Shown here: one piece after another, positions 26,232 to 35,750 of the stretch | Position numbering within the stretch: the first letter of the stretch is position 1 | Layout of the letters: every line of letters starts with the position of its first letter | Assembly (NCBI RefSeq): GCF_022606295.1 | Contig: NZ_JAHHZS010000023.1 | Location: 1 to 64,000, forward strand | DNA from: Arthrobacter bambusae | GTDB taxonomy: Bacteria; Actinomycetota; Actinomycetes; Actinomycetales; Micrococcaceae | Direction: 5' to 3' | DNA length: 64,000 nt | The notes under the pieces: generated by a model | What the model was told of the DNA's origin: nothing | Seen by the model: the letters and a program-made list of their open reading frames with translations, nothing else | The model's database searches: none | Made by a program: the position numbers and the translations under genes

Positions 26232-26969
26232 ATGGTCAGCAAGCAAAAATCCAGTTTCGTACTGGTTCACGGTGGGAGACACGGTGGCTGGGCCTGGCGT
26301 GAAGTCATGTCGCGCCTTAACGCCCTCAACTACTCGACGTACACGCCGACCCTTACCGGCCTCGGTGAGCGCGCGCATCTTTTGTGCGCGGACATCGGTC
26401 TCGAAACTCACATCAATGATCTGGTTGGAGTCTTCGAGTATGAGGACCTGAGTGACGTCGTTCTGGTCGCGCACAGCTACGGTGGCATGCCTGTGGCAGG
26501 CGCGATGCAGCACGTGTTCGACCGGGTCCGCAGGGTCGTCTGGGTGGACGCACACCTCCCGCAGGAGGGCGAGTCGATCTTCGACCTCATCGGAGACGAG
26601 CGGGCCGCGGAGATGATAAAGATGGCGGACCGGGATGGGGAAGGTTGGTTCGTGCCAACGTCCGATGCGAGCTGGTGGGGTCTGACCGACGTCGAGCAGA
26701 TCGCATGGGTCAACTCCAAGACGACTGCCCAGCCGATCAAGACCTATAGGGACAAGATCGGGCCAACGGACCGGGCCTGGTCGCACCCGGGAACGATGAT
26801 CGAGTGCAACCCGAGCAGGCTCCCGGCCATAGAGCGAACCCGTCAGCGCGCGCGTGCCGAGTCGGACCCGCGCTTCCTTCACCGGACGATCGACGCGTGT
26901 CACGAGCCGATGCTCACTCAACCGGATGAACTCACGAAGCTGTTGGTTGAGGCAATCGACAATCTGTAA
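26232..26969 (+). CDS. alpha/beta hydrolase (HNL/EstC-like), copy 1
   Basis: 245-aa cytoplasmic alpha/beta hydrolase of the hydroxynitrile-lyase/plant-esterase-like group. Features are VLVHGGRHGGWAW (oxyanion-hole region), the nucleophile elbow AHSYGG, and the catalytic His in ACHEPMLTQP. It is strongly similar to the protein at 59829-60584, for example in EYEDL, AHSYGG, WVNSK, PIKTYRD and AWSHPG. Members include carboxylesterases acting on small or hindered esters, so it probably hydrolyses an ester feeding the alcohol/aldehyde dehydrogenases nearby. Preceded by tandem operators. Confidence 0.87.
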   Translation: MVSKQKSSFVLVHGGRHGGWAWREVMSRLNALNYSTYTPTLTGLGERAHLLCADIGLETHINDLVGVFEYEDLSDVVLVAHSYGGMPVAGAMQHVFDRVRRVVWVDAHLPQEGESIFDLIGDERAAEMIKMADRDGEGWFVPTSDASWWGLTDVEQIAWVNSKTTAQPIKTYRDKIGPTDRAWSHPGTMIECNPSRLPAIERTRQRARAESDPRFLHRTIDACHEPMLTQPDELTKLLVEAIDNL

Positions 26970-27133
26970 ACGTGGTGCCGGGGGAGGGAGCAGCTGACAC
27001 CGGTTGAGGTCTACGCGTTGCGGTAACGCGAGGATGCAGGGCCAGCCGCGAGCGGGGTTTTATGGTGCAGGACGCGCGCAGCTCCGGATTCCCTGTTCGT
27101 CCGACACTTCGGTTCCTTCTAGGGTCCCGCCTG

Positions 27134-29290
27134 CTAAGCCTTTCGGCGCCGACTGGCCTGTTCAACGAGTTCCGTAAACCATGGCCGGTGTCCACGGTGG
27201 AACACCATTCCTTCGGGCAGTCCCTGGACTGACGGGACCGACTTGGCGATGTCGATTGTTATCCGGCCGCCGGCCATGGGTGCATTGGTGATATGCAGAT
27301 CACCATAGGACTCCGGGAGGACTGGATCCATCCATAGTCCGCCGCGGGAAACGTGGGCGTCATACCGCATGAGGCTCGTGACAAGGTGGATGGGTGTGGT
27401 CGCCGCCCAGGCCTGGGGCGAGCATGCGGTCGGATACGGGACGGGTGCGGCAAACTGGTCACGGCTGAACCCGCAGAACAGCTCAGGTAGCCTGCCATCT
27501 GAGTATTCGGCTGCTTCAAGTAGGGCTGTGGAGATCAGCTGGGCTTCCGCCACGAAGCCGTAGCGCAACAGCCCGGCTACGATAATGGCATTGTCGTGCG
27601 GCCAGACTGATCCATTGTGGTAGCTGGCGGGATTGTAGGCGCCCATGTCGCTTGCCAGGGTCCGCACGCCCCAGCCGCTGAACATCTCGGGGGACATCAG
27701 CCGTTCGGCCACCTGCGGGACCTTGTCCTCGTCGATGAGGCCGAGCCACAGGCAGTGGCCCATGTTGGAAGCGCACGCGTCGACCTGACGCTTCCTGCCA
27801 TCGAGGGCGATGGCGTAGTACCCGCGCTCGGGGATCCAGAACTGTTCGTTGAACCGTTTCTTCAATTGCGCCGCGCGATCGGTGAGCTCGTCTGCCAGGG
27901 CCGCGTCACCGGCGTCGTATGCCATCCAGGCCCGCGCCAAGTACGCGGCGTAGACATAGGCCTGCACCTCGCAGAGAGCGATCGGCGGTTCAGCCAGACG
28001 GCCGTCAGCGAAGTTGATCCCGTCCCACGAGTCTTTCCACCCTTGGTTGATCAGCCCTCGTGGGTTGAGGCGCTCATACTCGACGAATCCGTCGCGGTCC
28101 TTGTCTCCGTAGTCCCGGATCCACTTCAGCGCGCGGTCCGCGTGGGGGAGCAGCGCGGCGATGGTGTCCTTGGCGAATCCCCAGCGGCTGACAGCCCCCA
28201 GGACGTCCACGAAGAGCGGGGTGGCATCGACACTGCCGTAGTAAGCGGACTTGCCGCCCAGAGCCAGCCCGCTGGAGACATCGAACCTGACCTCGTGCAG
28301 GATCTTGCCCGGCTCCTCCTCGCTCATCGGATCCACCACAGTGCCCTGGAGGTCTGCAAGTGTCTGCAGCGTACCGAGGGCAAGCGAGGGATCCACCGGC
28401 AGTGCCATCTGCGAGGCCCACAGCGAGTCCCGTCCGAACAGCGTCATAAACCAGGGCGCCCCTGCGGCGACCACGACGCGGTCCGGATGGTTTGGATCTT
28501 CGATGCGAAGGGCGCCGAGGTCGTCGTAGCTGCGCCGCAAGGTCCGTTCGATGGACCTGTTTCCCATCCGTAGCATCGGAATCTTGGCCACCCACTCCTG
28601 GCGGCGCCGGTCCTGGGGGGACAATCCGTCTCCCTGAGGATGGACGAAGGGATGTGCGGGATTGGCTAATTCGATGCTGGGGACGACGGTCAGTACTGTG
28701 CTCCAGTGGCCGTGCGGCGGGATTGCCACGTTGTAGTTCAGGTATTCCGGCGTGATGTCTGCCCCCGGCGCCCGGACAACCATGCCCTTACTGATATCGT
28801 GCCAGACTGCCCGGATGCTCAGCGTGTCCCCGTATGGTTGTCGGGTTTCGTCCCAGCGCCGTTGTATCCGCGCCTCTTTCACTTCGAAAAGGTCGGCGAA
28901 GTCCGCCTCAATCTTTAGGGAGATCAAGCATTCGGCCGGCTCCGGGGAGTAGTTCCTGACGGTGACCTCCTCCTGAATGCCGCTGCTCACTTCGCGGAGC
29001 CGCTCTACGATCAGGGGGCTGTCCGCATACCCGTCCGAGCGTGTAACTCGCCCAGCAAATAGTGCCCGGTACGGCGCCTTGGTCTCGGTCGCCAGGGGTT
29101 CGAGAGGCTGTCCGTTTATTGTGAGGCTCCAACGGGAGAGGATGCGTGTGTCTTGGACGAAAAGTCCGTGGGGATGTTCGGAATGGATGTCGCCATTCGG
29201 CAGCGAGATGCAGAAGGACGATCCTTCTACCAAGGTAACCGTTCCGGCGCCAAGGGGGCCCGCCGCCGTGTCGGCATTCCATCCGGCCAT
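27134..29290 (-). CDS. glycogen-debranching-like enzyme (amylo-alpha-1,6-glucosidase family)
   Basis: 718-aa protein with an N-terminal beta-sandwich domain (GDE_N_bis type, about residues 15-210: VTLVEGSSFCISLPNGDI, VQDTRILSRW) and a C-terminal (alpha/alpha)6 domain from about 260 onward, with APWFMTLFGRDSLW, NQGWKDSWDG, CASNMGHCLW and NGSVWPHDNA. The family removes alpha-1,6 branches or cleaves related glucosides in the cytoplasm. Single gene, convergent with the alpha/beta hydrolase gene, and not obviously part of the flanking catabolic operons. Confidence 0.9.
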   Translation of the reverse strand: MAGWNADTAAGPLGAGTVTLVEGSSFCISLPNGDIHSEHPHGLFVQDTRILSRWSLTINGQPLEPLATETKAPYRALFAGRVTRSDGYADSPLIVERLREVSSGIQEEVTVRNYSPEPAECLISLKIEADFADLFEVKEARIQRRWDETRQPYGDTLSIRAVWHDISKGMVVRAPGADITPEYLNYNVAIPPHGHWSTVLTVVPSIELANPAHPFVHPQGDGLSPQDRRRQEWVAKIPMLRMGNRSIERTLRRSYDDLGALRIEDPNHPDRVVVAAGAPWFMTLFGRDSLWASQMALPVDPSLALGTLQTLADLQGTVVDPMSEEEPGKILHEVRFDVSSGLALGGKSAYYGSVDATPLFVDVLGAVSRWGFAKDTIAALLPHADRALKWIRDYGDKDRDGFVEYERLNPRGLINQGWKDSWDGINFADGRLAEPPIALCEVQAYVYAAYLARAWMAYDAGDAALADELTDRAAQLKKRFNEQFWIPERGYYAIALDGRKRQVDACASNMGHCLWLGLIDEDKVPQVAERLMSPEMFSGWGVRTLASDMGAYNPASYHNGSVWPHDNAIIVAGLLRYGFVAEAQLISTALLEAAEYSDGRLPELFCGFSRDQFAAPVPYPTACSPQAWAATTPIHLVTSLMRYDAHVSRGGLWMDPVLPESYGDLHITNAPMAGGRITIDIAKSVPSVQGLPEGMVFHRGHRPWFTELVEQASRRRKA

Positions 29291-29484
29291 CCGGCCCCCT
29301 CAAGTCAACACCGGCATGCCTCGGCCCTATCTAAAAGGCTGCTGCCGTCGCCACCAATTTCTCGAGTCGACGCTACTCTTGCCGGTTCGCGCATGCCAGA
29401 GCCCCGTTGACTCTATCGTCTTGGCGAGTCCTCCTTATTGAGGTAGACCCGGGCCGCGAAGGTATCTGAGAAGGGGACGGGATC

Positions 29485-31161
29485 TTAGATAGTGGCTTCG
29501 GGCAAGGCGAGCAAATCGGGATCAGAGCCGATGCTCATTGCCAACCGCGGCGTCGATGGCGGCAACAAATGCTGGGTGCGCGGGGTTCCAATAACGTGCG
29601 CGAAGGCCGCGTCCTCGATTGCTTTGTCCTGAGCCGTGAGCCGGCCCTCGTGCTGGCGCTGGTGCTCCCGCCAGGTGGGAACTTCAAACTGCTCAAGGAA
29701 AACGTTCGGGGACTCTCCGACCCTATAGAGGTCCCAGCGTGAGGCGCCGCTGCGCAACCGCGAGCGGCGCAGTTCCTGTAGAGCGAGCAAGAAGGCTGTC
29801 TCCTCGTCGTCGGCGACTTCGTACTCGACGGAGATGAGGACCGGTCCTGCGGCCGGGTCGGGCTCCACGGCCACTTCGGGCGTCCTCCAGTACGAGAGCG
29901 GGGAGCGGTCCATGTGCTGGGCCTCTTGCACAGCAAGGAGGCGACCGGTAAACGCGCTACAGGCCACAAGCGCCGCCGCTGCCAAGACGGAAAATTGTAG
30001 GCCGAAGTATTGGGTTACGAGCCCCCAGATGGCCGCGGAGAGGGCCTGCGTTCCCAGGAACACCATGACGTAGATGGCAATGCCGCGGGCGCGCACCCAT
30101 CCAGGCAGGAAGAGTTGGAGTTCGGAGTTTGTGGTGGCGACGGTGGCTGTCCAGCCGAATCCGCACACAAGCAGCAGCGGCACTGCCAGCCAAATACTCG
30201 TGGCAAAAGCGAGAGCACCGAACGTCAGGGCATAGGCGACCGCGGCCAAGACCAGCACCGCATTCGACGAAAGGTATTGCTTGATTTTGCCAAGGTTGAA
30301 CGCGGCGATGAGCGCGCCAATACCCATGGATGCGAACAGCAGTCCATAACCGTCCGGCCCAACGCCGAGCTGGCGGTTTGCGATGAGCGGCAGAAGGGCC
30401 CAGACTGCGCAGGCGGGTGAAACGAAAATGGCAAAGCGCAGTAGAATCCGGCGAATTACAGGTTCATGCTGCACGTAACGTGCGCCGGCCCGAAGTGCGG
30501 GGAGGAATCGCTCTCGCTCGCCGCGGGCGACCGGAGGCCGACGCCATGCGAGCAGCACGATGGCTAGGGTGCAGCCCGCCGCGGCGTTGATGATGAAGAC
30601 GGGTGGAACCCCGAGGTGGGCGATGACCAACCCGGCCAGCGCGGGGCCAGCCGCGCGCGAGACGTTGACGCTGACCATGTCGAGCCGGGTGGCGGCGGCC
30701 AACTTATCCCGTGGGACGATTTCGGCTATCAGGGACTGCCAGACCGGCTGCAACATCGCGGCACCACAGCCCACCGCAAACGTGAAGGTGAGCAGCAGTG
30801 CCGGCGGCATCATCCCGAGTGCTGTCAGGATGGCCAGCGAGGATGCGACAATGACGAAATACGTCTGGATGCCGAACAGAAGCCACCTGCGGTCGAACGC
30901 ATCGGCGAGCACGCCCGCAGGCAGCGCGAGGAGCATCACCGGCAATTGATTGGCTGTTTGTACTAGCGGTACTATCGCTGACGCGTTCGGATCAGTCACG
31001 AAGAGCCATTGGGCCCCGACTGTTTGCCCCCAGGAACCGATGCTGGCGGCAACCACACCGAGCCAGAGCCATAGGAAGGCCCGGTGGCGGAAGGGCGCCC
31101 ACGGCGAGGCGGCTTGTTTAGTGCGTGTCGGTACGGGGTTCCTACTCTTCTTGCTTCTCAA
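29485..31161 (-). CDS. MFS_3-family exporter with C-terminal monooxygenase-like domain
   Basis: 558-aa protein of the enterobactin-exporter-like MFS_3 family. Residues about 25-415 hold 12 membrane segments with the motif VLADAFDRRWLL; residues about 445-530 form a soluble domain (VEYEVADDEETAFLLAL, RWDLYRVGESPNVFLEQF, WREHQRQHEGR) resembling antibiotic-biosynthesis-monooxygenase-like folds that are usual in this family. Probably exports a small organic compound. No partner gene suggests the substrate. Confidence 0.88.
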   Translation of the reverse strand: MRSKKSRNPVPTRTKQAASPWAPFRHRAFLWLWLGVVAASIGSWGQTVGAQWLFVTDPNASAIVPLVQTANQLPVMLLALPAGVLADAFDRRWLLFGIQTYFVIVASSLAILTALGMMPPALLLTFTFAVGCGAAMLQPVWQSLIAEIVPRDKLAAATRLDMVSVNVSRAAGPALAGLVIAHLGVPPVFIINAAAGCTLAIVLLAWRRPPVARGERERFLPALRAGARYVQHEPVIRRILLRFAIFVSPACAVWALLPLIANRQLGVGPDGYGLLFASMGIGALIAAFNLGKIKQYLSSNAVLVLAAVAYALTFGALAFATSIWLAVPLLLVCGFGWTATVATTNSELQLFLPGWVRARGIAIYVMVFLGTQALSAAIWGLVTQYFGLQFSVLAAAALVACSAFTGRLLAVQEAQHMDRSPLSYWRTPEVAVEPDPAAGPVLISVEYEVADDEETAFLLALQELRRSRLRSGASRWDLYRVGESPNVFLEQFEVPTWREHQRQHEGRLTAQDKAIEDAAFAHVIGTPRTQHLLPPSTPRLAMSIGSDPDLLALPEATI

Positions 31162-31229
31162 CTGGTAAAAACCTTTGCCTAGTCTTGGGGAAATGCTTTG
31201 GAGGGCGGTGCAGCCTGGCGGTGCCGCGA

Positions 31230-32222
31230 TTACACTGCGTCGACGCTGTAACTGAGACCGATCTGTCGGCGGATCTCGTCCATCGCGGCCATGACGGAGA
31301 CGCTCTCACTCGGTGGAAGGACGGTGCCGGCCAAGGCGCCGTCCCTGATCAAACGCTCCATCTCGCGCCCCTGGAATTGCATTCCCCTGCTGTTCACCGA
31401 TTGATCGAACCTCTCGGCGAGGTTTCCGTCGGCGTCGTATCGGGTGAAGGTCGTAGCTGTGTACCATACGGAATCTATGTCGATCCATCCTTTAGTCCCT
31501 ATGATTGCGGCTCGGTTGGCTCCGGCGATGTCCAATGCGCAGTCCATCAGGGCCTGTTGTCCCTGTGCGTATTCAAAGATCACGGCGGTCTGTCGGTCCA
31601 CGCCTGTTGCTGTCATTGAGGCACTTGCCTTGATGCATTCAGGAGCGCCAAAGACGTCAAAGGCGAAGGAGACGGGGTAAATTCCGAGATCCAGCAGCGC
31701 TCCGCCACCCAGCGCCGGATCGTTTAGCCGGTGGGCCGGATCCTTCGGCAGGTTCTGGTTGTGGCTGGCAACAACCTTCCGAACCTCGCCGAGGGTGCCC
31801 TCTTTGATGATTTCGCGGAGCCGGATCATATGAGGGAGGAAACGGCTCCACATGGCCTCCAAAACCACGAGTCCCTTGGCTTCTGCCAACGCCACAATGT
31901 CTTGGGCTTGCCGGGCGTTGATGGTGAAGGGTTTCTCGACCAGCACGTGCTTTCCAGCGTTCAAGGCGAGGAGGGCATGAGCGTGATGAAACACGTGCGG
32001 CGTGGCAACGTAGACAACATCGACCTTCGGGTCCGCGACCAGTGCCTCGTAGCTTTCATGGGCGGTGGGAATATTGAACTTGTCGCTGAACGACCGGCTC
32101 GATTCCATCGTGCGGGATCCTACGGCCTGGACAGTGAAACCGTTCTCGACCAAGTCCTGCGTTTGAATGCCTGCGATGAATCCCGTACCGAGAATTCCCC
32201 AACGGATCGGTTCGTCAGTCAT
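31230..32222 (-). CDS. Gfo/Idh/MocA-family oxidoreductase
   Basis: Rossmann-fold dehydrogenase of 330 aa. NAD(P)-binding motif WGILGTGFIAGIQ near the N-terminus, the family Lys motif VLVEKPF (about residue 96), and a C-terminal alpha/beta domain with GGGALLDLGIYPV. Acts on sugars, inositols or related alcohols. ATG at 32222 is preferred, having AGAAGG 8 nt upstream; an in-frame GTG at 32231 is the alternative. It overlaps the UPF0303 gene by 8 bp, so they form a two-gene operon. Confidence 0.88.
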   Translation of the reverse strand: MTDEPIRWGILGTGFIAGIQTQDLVENGFTVQAVGSRTMESSRSFSDKFNIPTAHESYEALVADPKVDVVYVATPHVFHHAHALLALNAGKHVLVEKPFTINARQAQDIVALAEAKGLVVLEAMWSRFLPHMIRLREIIKEGTLGEVRKVVASHNQNLPKDPAHRLNDPALGGGALLDLGIYPVSFAFDVFGAPECIKASASMTATGVDRQTAVIFEYAQGQQALMDCALDIAGANRAAIIGTKGWIDIDSVWYTATTFTRYDADGNLAERFDQSVNSRGMQFQGREMERLIRDGALAGTVLPPSESVSVMAAMDEIRRQIGLSYSVDAV

Positions 32223-32703
32223 TGGAGGCACCTTCTTTCAGGAAAGCCCGGATGCCTTCAACGACAAACTCGTGGTCGTCGTCGGATGCAAGGCCTGATA
32301 CTGTCGCCGCGGCCGCAACGCCTGTGCCGCTGACGCGGACCGGGAAGGAACCTGGGGCCAGGGTGTAGTCCGCCGGGGTGAGCCATCCTCCCTGTGTGGG
32401 GTCGAAGCCCTTGGAAGAGAACTCTTCGTGGAGCAGGGCGGTGCTGTGCTCGAAACGTAAAGTGGTTGCGGACTTGCGACGAATCCATTCCTCCTGGTCA
32501 GCGGTGGCTCCTGGCAGGACACACCGGAAGAGGACGAGGTTGTGCCGACGGATATCAATCGCGACGGCATGCCCCTCCGCAATTGCCCGGACGGCCATGA
32601 GCGATCCCAGACGCCAGGCGTCGTGGTGGTCAAACCGTTCGAAGACCAATTCGTCTTCGTGCTGTCGCAGTTCGCTTAGCCGAGATGATGTGATGTCAGT
32701 CAT
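32215..32703 (-). CDS. UPF0303 (haem-degrading-domain-like) protein
   Basis: 162-aa protein of the UPF0303/GlcG-HbpS-like fold: FDHHDAWRLGSLMAVRA, GHAVAIDIRRHNLVLFRC, ADQEEWIRRKSAT, GFDPTQGGWLTPADYTLA and FPVRVSGTGVAAAATVSGL are typical. Relatives bind or degrade haem, or act as small stress proteins, but family function is poorly defined. First gene of the operon with the Gfo/Idh/MocA oxidoreductase, a frequent partner of this family. Confidence 0.85.
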   Translation of the reverse strand: MTDITSSRLSELRQHEDELVFERFDHHDAWRLGSLMAVRAIAEGHAVAIDIRRHNLVLFRCVLPGATADQEEWIRRKSATTLRFEHSTALLHEEFSSKGFDPTQGGWLTPADYTLAPGSFPVRVSGTGVAAAATVSGLASDDDHEFVVEGIRAFLKEGASND

Positions 32704-33206
32704 GGGGAATCCTTGGTTTCGGTATGCAAAAAAGCGATCCGCTTGGAATCGGGTGCCAAGCTTGATGACGTTGAGGGTTCCTGGCCACCAAAGGGGCCAC
32801 GTGTTGAGCGGCGCAGCTCAGCCGCTGGGTGGAGACAACGACGACGTCGACCGGCAAGTCCGCGGGGTGGCCGACGGTTCCGCTGGGGAAACGGATGTAG
32901 CCGGCCAAGCTCCCATCTGGATGAGCGGTGCCGGAACAGTCCACCGTCTCGTTCTTGAGCAGCCTTTCGAAGCCCGTGCCGTCTTGGAGTCATAGGCTCC
33001 GTTCTGGGATGCGCGATCTTCCTAACGAACAACCTACGACGACTTCTGTCGATGAGCAAGCAAAAGTTGAAAAAACCTTGTCAATCTTTGGTTGTACGAC
33101 TCCCATAAGTAGTCACGCCTTGCGGATGGCTAGTCCACGCTCCGCCTACAGAGGAACAGGCCTCTACCAGGTGGAGGAACTCCTTCGTGGGGTTCACTGG
33201 CGAAGG
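32704..33206. other. gap with a possible gene remnant
   Basis: No intact gene is recognised over about 500 bp. On the minus strand, roughly 32990 down to 32810, a frame with GC-rich third positions reads LLKNETVDCSGTAHPDG then LAGYIRFPSGTVGHPAD. It has no start and no clear family, so it may be a gene fragment or chance. Confidence 0.25.
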
Positions 33207-33219
33207 GTGTACTGACAGT
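33207..33219 (+). promoter_or_regulatory. ACTG(A/G)CAGT-box promoter of the CMD/SDR pair
   Basis: GTGTACTGACAGT is identical to 53129-53141 upstream of the MmyB-like regulator gene. Similarity extends over about 65 bp, including GGTGGGAC, GACGTA and the position of the next ATG. It is probably a binding site for that regulator or a close homologue. Confidence 0.65.
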
Positions 33220-33258
33220 AACTCCCTGACGCGGTGGGACCGACGTAGCCTCGGATTC

Positions 33259-33333
33259 ATGGATACCGGGGCAGAAGCGGCGCCTCGACGAAGCGAACGA
33301 CATCGAGAAGGAAGAGCCTGGGAGAAATCATGA
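33259..33333 (+). other. 24-codon leader ORF, possibly the remnant 5' end of a regulator gene
   Basis: ATG at 33259 occupies the same place relative to the conserved promoter as the start of the MmyB-like gene at 53181. It encodes 24 residues (MDTGAEAAPRRSERHREG then RAWEKS) and ends with TGA overlapping the next ATG as ATGA. It may be a translated leader or what remains of a deleted XRE regulator. Confidence 0.35.
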
Positions 33334-33647
33334 CCAACAAGCAGAGCAGAGCACAGCAGCTAATGGGAGATCTAGCCCCCAAGTTGGCGGAGCTGACGGA
33401 CGAAGTGCTGTTCGGCGATGTCTGGGAGCGTCCAGGTCTGTCGCCGAGGGACCGCAGCCTCGTGACAGTTGCGGCGCTCGTGGCGCTTTACCGCACCGAT
33501 CAGCTGAAGTCACATCTGGGTCGCGCACTCGATAACGGACTTACCGAGGAAGAACTCGTCGAGGCCATAACCCAACTCGCGTTCTATGCCGGATGGCCTT
33601 GCGGGGTGGGCGCCATCGGCGTGCTGCGCGAGGTCAGCCGCGGCTGA
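33330..33647 (+). CDS. carboxymuconolactone decarboxylase-family protein, copy 1
   Basis: 105-aa small helical protein of the CMD/AhpD fold: SPRDRSLVTVAALVALYRTDQL, NGLTEEELVEAITQLAFYAGWPCG. GGAGAAATC precedes the ATG. Members are gamma-carboxymuconolactone decarboxylases or peroxide-reducing proteins. Only a single Cys is visible in the relevant segment, so an AhpD-like CxxC is absent. Co-transcribed with the SDR-like gene 28 bp downstream and probably under the ACTGACAGT-box regulator. Confidence 0.87.
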   Translation: MTNKQSRAQQLMGDLAPKLAELTDEVLFGDVWERPGLSPRDRSLVTVAALVALYRTDQLKSHLGRALDNGLTEEELVEAITQLAFYAGWPCGVGAIGVLREVSRG

Positions 33648-33675
33648 GCCTAGAAATAGAATCCAGAAGGAGAAC

Positions 33676-34440
33676 ATGAGCGAGTTCACAGTGTTGGTCG
33701 TCGGAGCGACCGGCAGCATCGGCCGATACGCGGTGGCCGAGTCACTTCGACGTGGCCACCGCACTCGCGCACTGGTCAGAGACGCAGGCAGGGGCGCCTC
33801 GCTCCCTGAGGCGACCGAGGCCATCGTGGGCGACTTGGCCCGCGCCCAGACTCTCGCGCCGGCGGTCGACGGCGTCGACGGGATCGTCTTCACACATGGC
33901 TCCCACGGAGGCGCTGCCGAGGCGGAACGTGTCGACTACGGCGCCGTGCGGATCATCCTCGAGGCCCTCGGTGGGCGGAAAGCACGGATCGCGCTCATGA
34001 CCGCCATCGGAGTGACCAAGCATACCCCCGGGCACGACTGGAAGCGCCGCGGCGAGCGGCTCGTGCGCGCTAGCGGACTGCCGTACACAATTGTGCGACC
34101 CGGATGGTTCGACTACAACGAGCCCGATCAGCGTCGCCTGGTGATGCTCCAGGGCGATCGCCGGTGGGCGAGCAACCCCTCCGACGGCGTCGTCTCGCGC
34201 CTGCAGATAGCGGAGGTGCTTGTCGCGAGCCTGACCTCGGAGGTAGCCGATCGCCGGACACTTGAGCTCGTCGCCGAACGCGGCTGGGCGCAAGAGGATC
34301 TTGATCCGCTCTTCGCGGCACTGCAACCCGATCCGATCGGCTCGCTCGACGGGGTCCTCGACACGGATAACATGCCGCTTGAAGGGGAGCCATACGTCGT
34401 AGCCCGGGAGCTCGAGTTGGTGCGGTCGCGCCGACGCTGA
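33676..34440 (+). CDS. NAD(P)-binding SDR/NmrA-like oxidoreductase
   Basis: 254-aa atypical short-chain dehydrogenase. VLVVGATGSIGRYAV at the N-terminus is the GxxGxxG dinucleotide-binding motif; LPYTIVRPGWFDYNE is the NmrA/atypical-SDR signature. The canonical YxxxK is not evident, as in NmrA-type proteins. ATG at 33676 is chosen for its AGAAGGAG ribosome-binding site; an upstream in-frame start lies in the CMD gene. Role is uncertain: quinone or aldehyde reduction, or redox sensing. Confidence 0.85.
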   Translation: MSEFTVLVVGATGSIGRYAVAESLRRGHRTRALVRDAGRGASLPEATEAIVGDLARAQTLAPAVDGVDGIVFTHGSHGGAAEAERVDYGAVRIILEALGGRKARIALMTAIGVTKHTPGHDWKRRGERLVRASGLPYTIVRPGWFDYNEPDQRRLVMLQGDRRWASNPSDGVVSRLQIAEVLVASLTSEVADRRTLELVAERGWAQEDLDPLFAALQPDPIGSLDGVLDTDNMPLEGEPYVVARELELVRSRRR

Positions 34441-34514
34441 CCTTGCGTGGGTCACCAGGAAGCCTGTGAGGATCCCTGGGTGAACACGCCCCGACGATGT
34501 AACTAGAACACCGC

Positions 34515-35702
34515 TCAGATCACTCCTGCGTTGTGAAGATCCGCAATCTCGTGAGGCGACAAGCCAAGGTCATCGCTGAGGATCTGGTCAGTGTGCTGCC
34601 CGAGTCCGCCTGCGCGCGTGGGCTCGACGGTCGGTGATTCGGACAGAAACAAGGGACTCCCGAGCGTCATGAAGTCACCAAGGTCGTCCGTCACAGTTCT
34701 GACGACTCGACGCTCTCGAACGTGCGGGTCTTCGAGCAGTTCAGGAAGGGTCACGACGGCGGCGCATGGAATCTTTGCGTCCTTCAGCCAGACTTCGAGC
34801 GCGGACTTCGTATGCAGACTCGTCCATCGTTCGACGATGGCGTCGACGTCTACGTGGTGTAGGCACCGGCCATGCATATCGTCGAACCGCGGATCTTCTG
34901 CGGCAGGGTCTGCGATGAGTTCGCGCAGCCGCCTCCAGTGGGCGTCCGTGGGGCACAGGACTGTGATCCAGCCATCCTGCGCCGGATAGGCGTTGTAAGG
35001 GGTCACGGCTCCTCCGCCGTGACGGTTACCGGTGCGTTCAGGGATGGTTCCGCCCGAACTGAGGAAGCCGGCGATGTTTGAGGTGAGGGAGGGGAGAATC
35101 GCGTCCTGGAGAGAGACCTCAACATGTTGGCCGCGCCCGGTCTGCCCACGCTGGACCAAGGCGGCAAGCACGCCCGCAACAAGGTGAGTCCCACCCATGA
35201 AATCGACGACTGACGGTCCTGTTCGGACCGGAGATCCGTCCGGAAATCCCGTCGTGCTCATGACGGCCGTCCTTGCTTGGACCGTGAGGTCCATCGCGGG
35301 TTCACCGGCGTAGGGGCCGAACGATCCGAATCCGGTGCCTGAAGCCATGATGAGCCTAGGGTTGATTTTCCGGAGGTCTTCATAGCCCAGGCCGAACCGG
35401 TCCATCGCACCTGGTGACAGGTTTTGCACGAGTACGTCGGCCCAGCGTGCGAGCTCGCGCATGATCTCCTGGCCCTCATCGCGCTTGAGATCGAGGCGCA
35501 TCGTTCGTTTGCCTGAGTTCAGAAAGTTGAACTGGATCGGATTTCCCTGCTCGTCTACCGTGGGGAGTCGTCGGTAGGGATCACCCTGGGGGGACTCAAT
35601 CTTAATGACGTCCGCCCCGAGCCGTGCTAAGAGCATCGTGCAATACGGGGCCATGTAGAACTGGCCGAGGTCAATGACCTTCAGGCCTTCCAACGCGTTC
35701 AT
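34515..35702 (-). CDS. CaiB/BaiF-type (class III) CoA transferase
   Basis: 395-aa formyl-CoA-transferase-like enzyme: LKVIDLGQFYMAPYCTMLLARLG, DVIKIESPQGDPYR, NSGKRTMRLDLK, GFGSFGPYAGEPAMDLTVQA (containing the candidate catalytic Asp) and GGTHLVAGVLAAL. Transfers CoA between carboxylic acids in the cytoplasm. Last gene of the five-gene leftward operon ALDH/ADH/thiolase/FadB-like/CoA transferase, so it may activate the acid made by the dehydrogenases. Confidence 0.92.
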   Translation of the reverse strand: MNALEGLKVIDLGQFYMAPYCTMLLARLGADVIKIESPQGDPYRRLPTVDEQGNPIQFNFLNSGKRTMRLDLKRDEGQEIMRELARWADVLVQNLSPGAMDRFGLGYEDLRKINPRLIMASGTGFGSFGPYAGEPAMDLTVQARTAVMSTTGFPDGSPVRTGPSVVDFMGGTHLVAGVLAALVQRGQTGRGQHVEVSLQDAILPSLTSNIAGFLSSGGTIPERTGNRHGGGAVTPYNAYPAQDGWITVLCPTDAHWRRLRELIADPAAEDPRFDDMHGRCLHHVDVDAIVERWTSLHTKSALEVWLKDAKIPCAAVVTLPELLEDPHVRERRVVRTVTDDLGDFMTLGSPLFLSESPTVEPTRAGGLGQHTDQILSDDLGLSPHEIADLHNAGVI

Positions 35703-35750
35703 CGCTGATTCTTCCTCATCTTAGACATAATTTGTGCTTTACCGTCTGGG

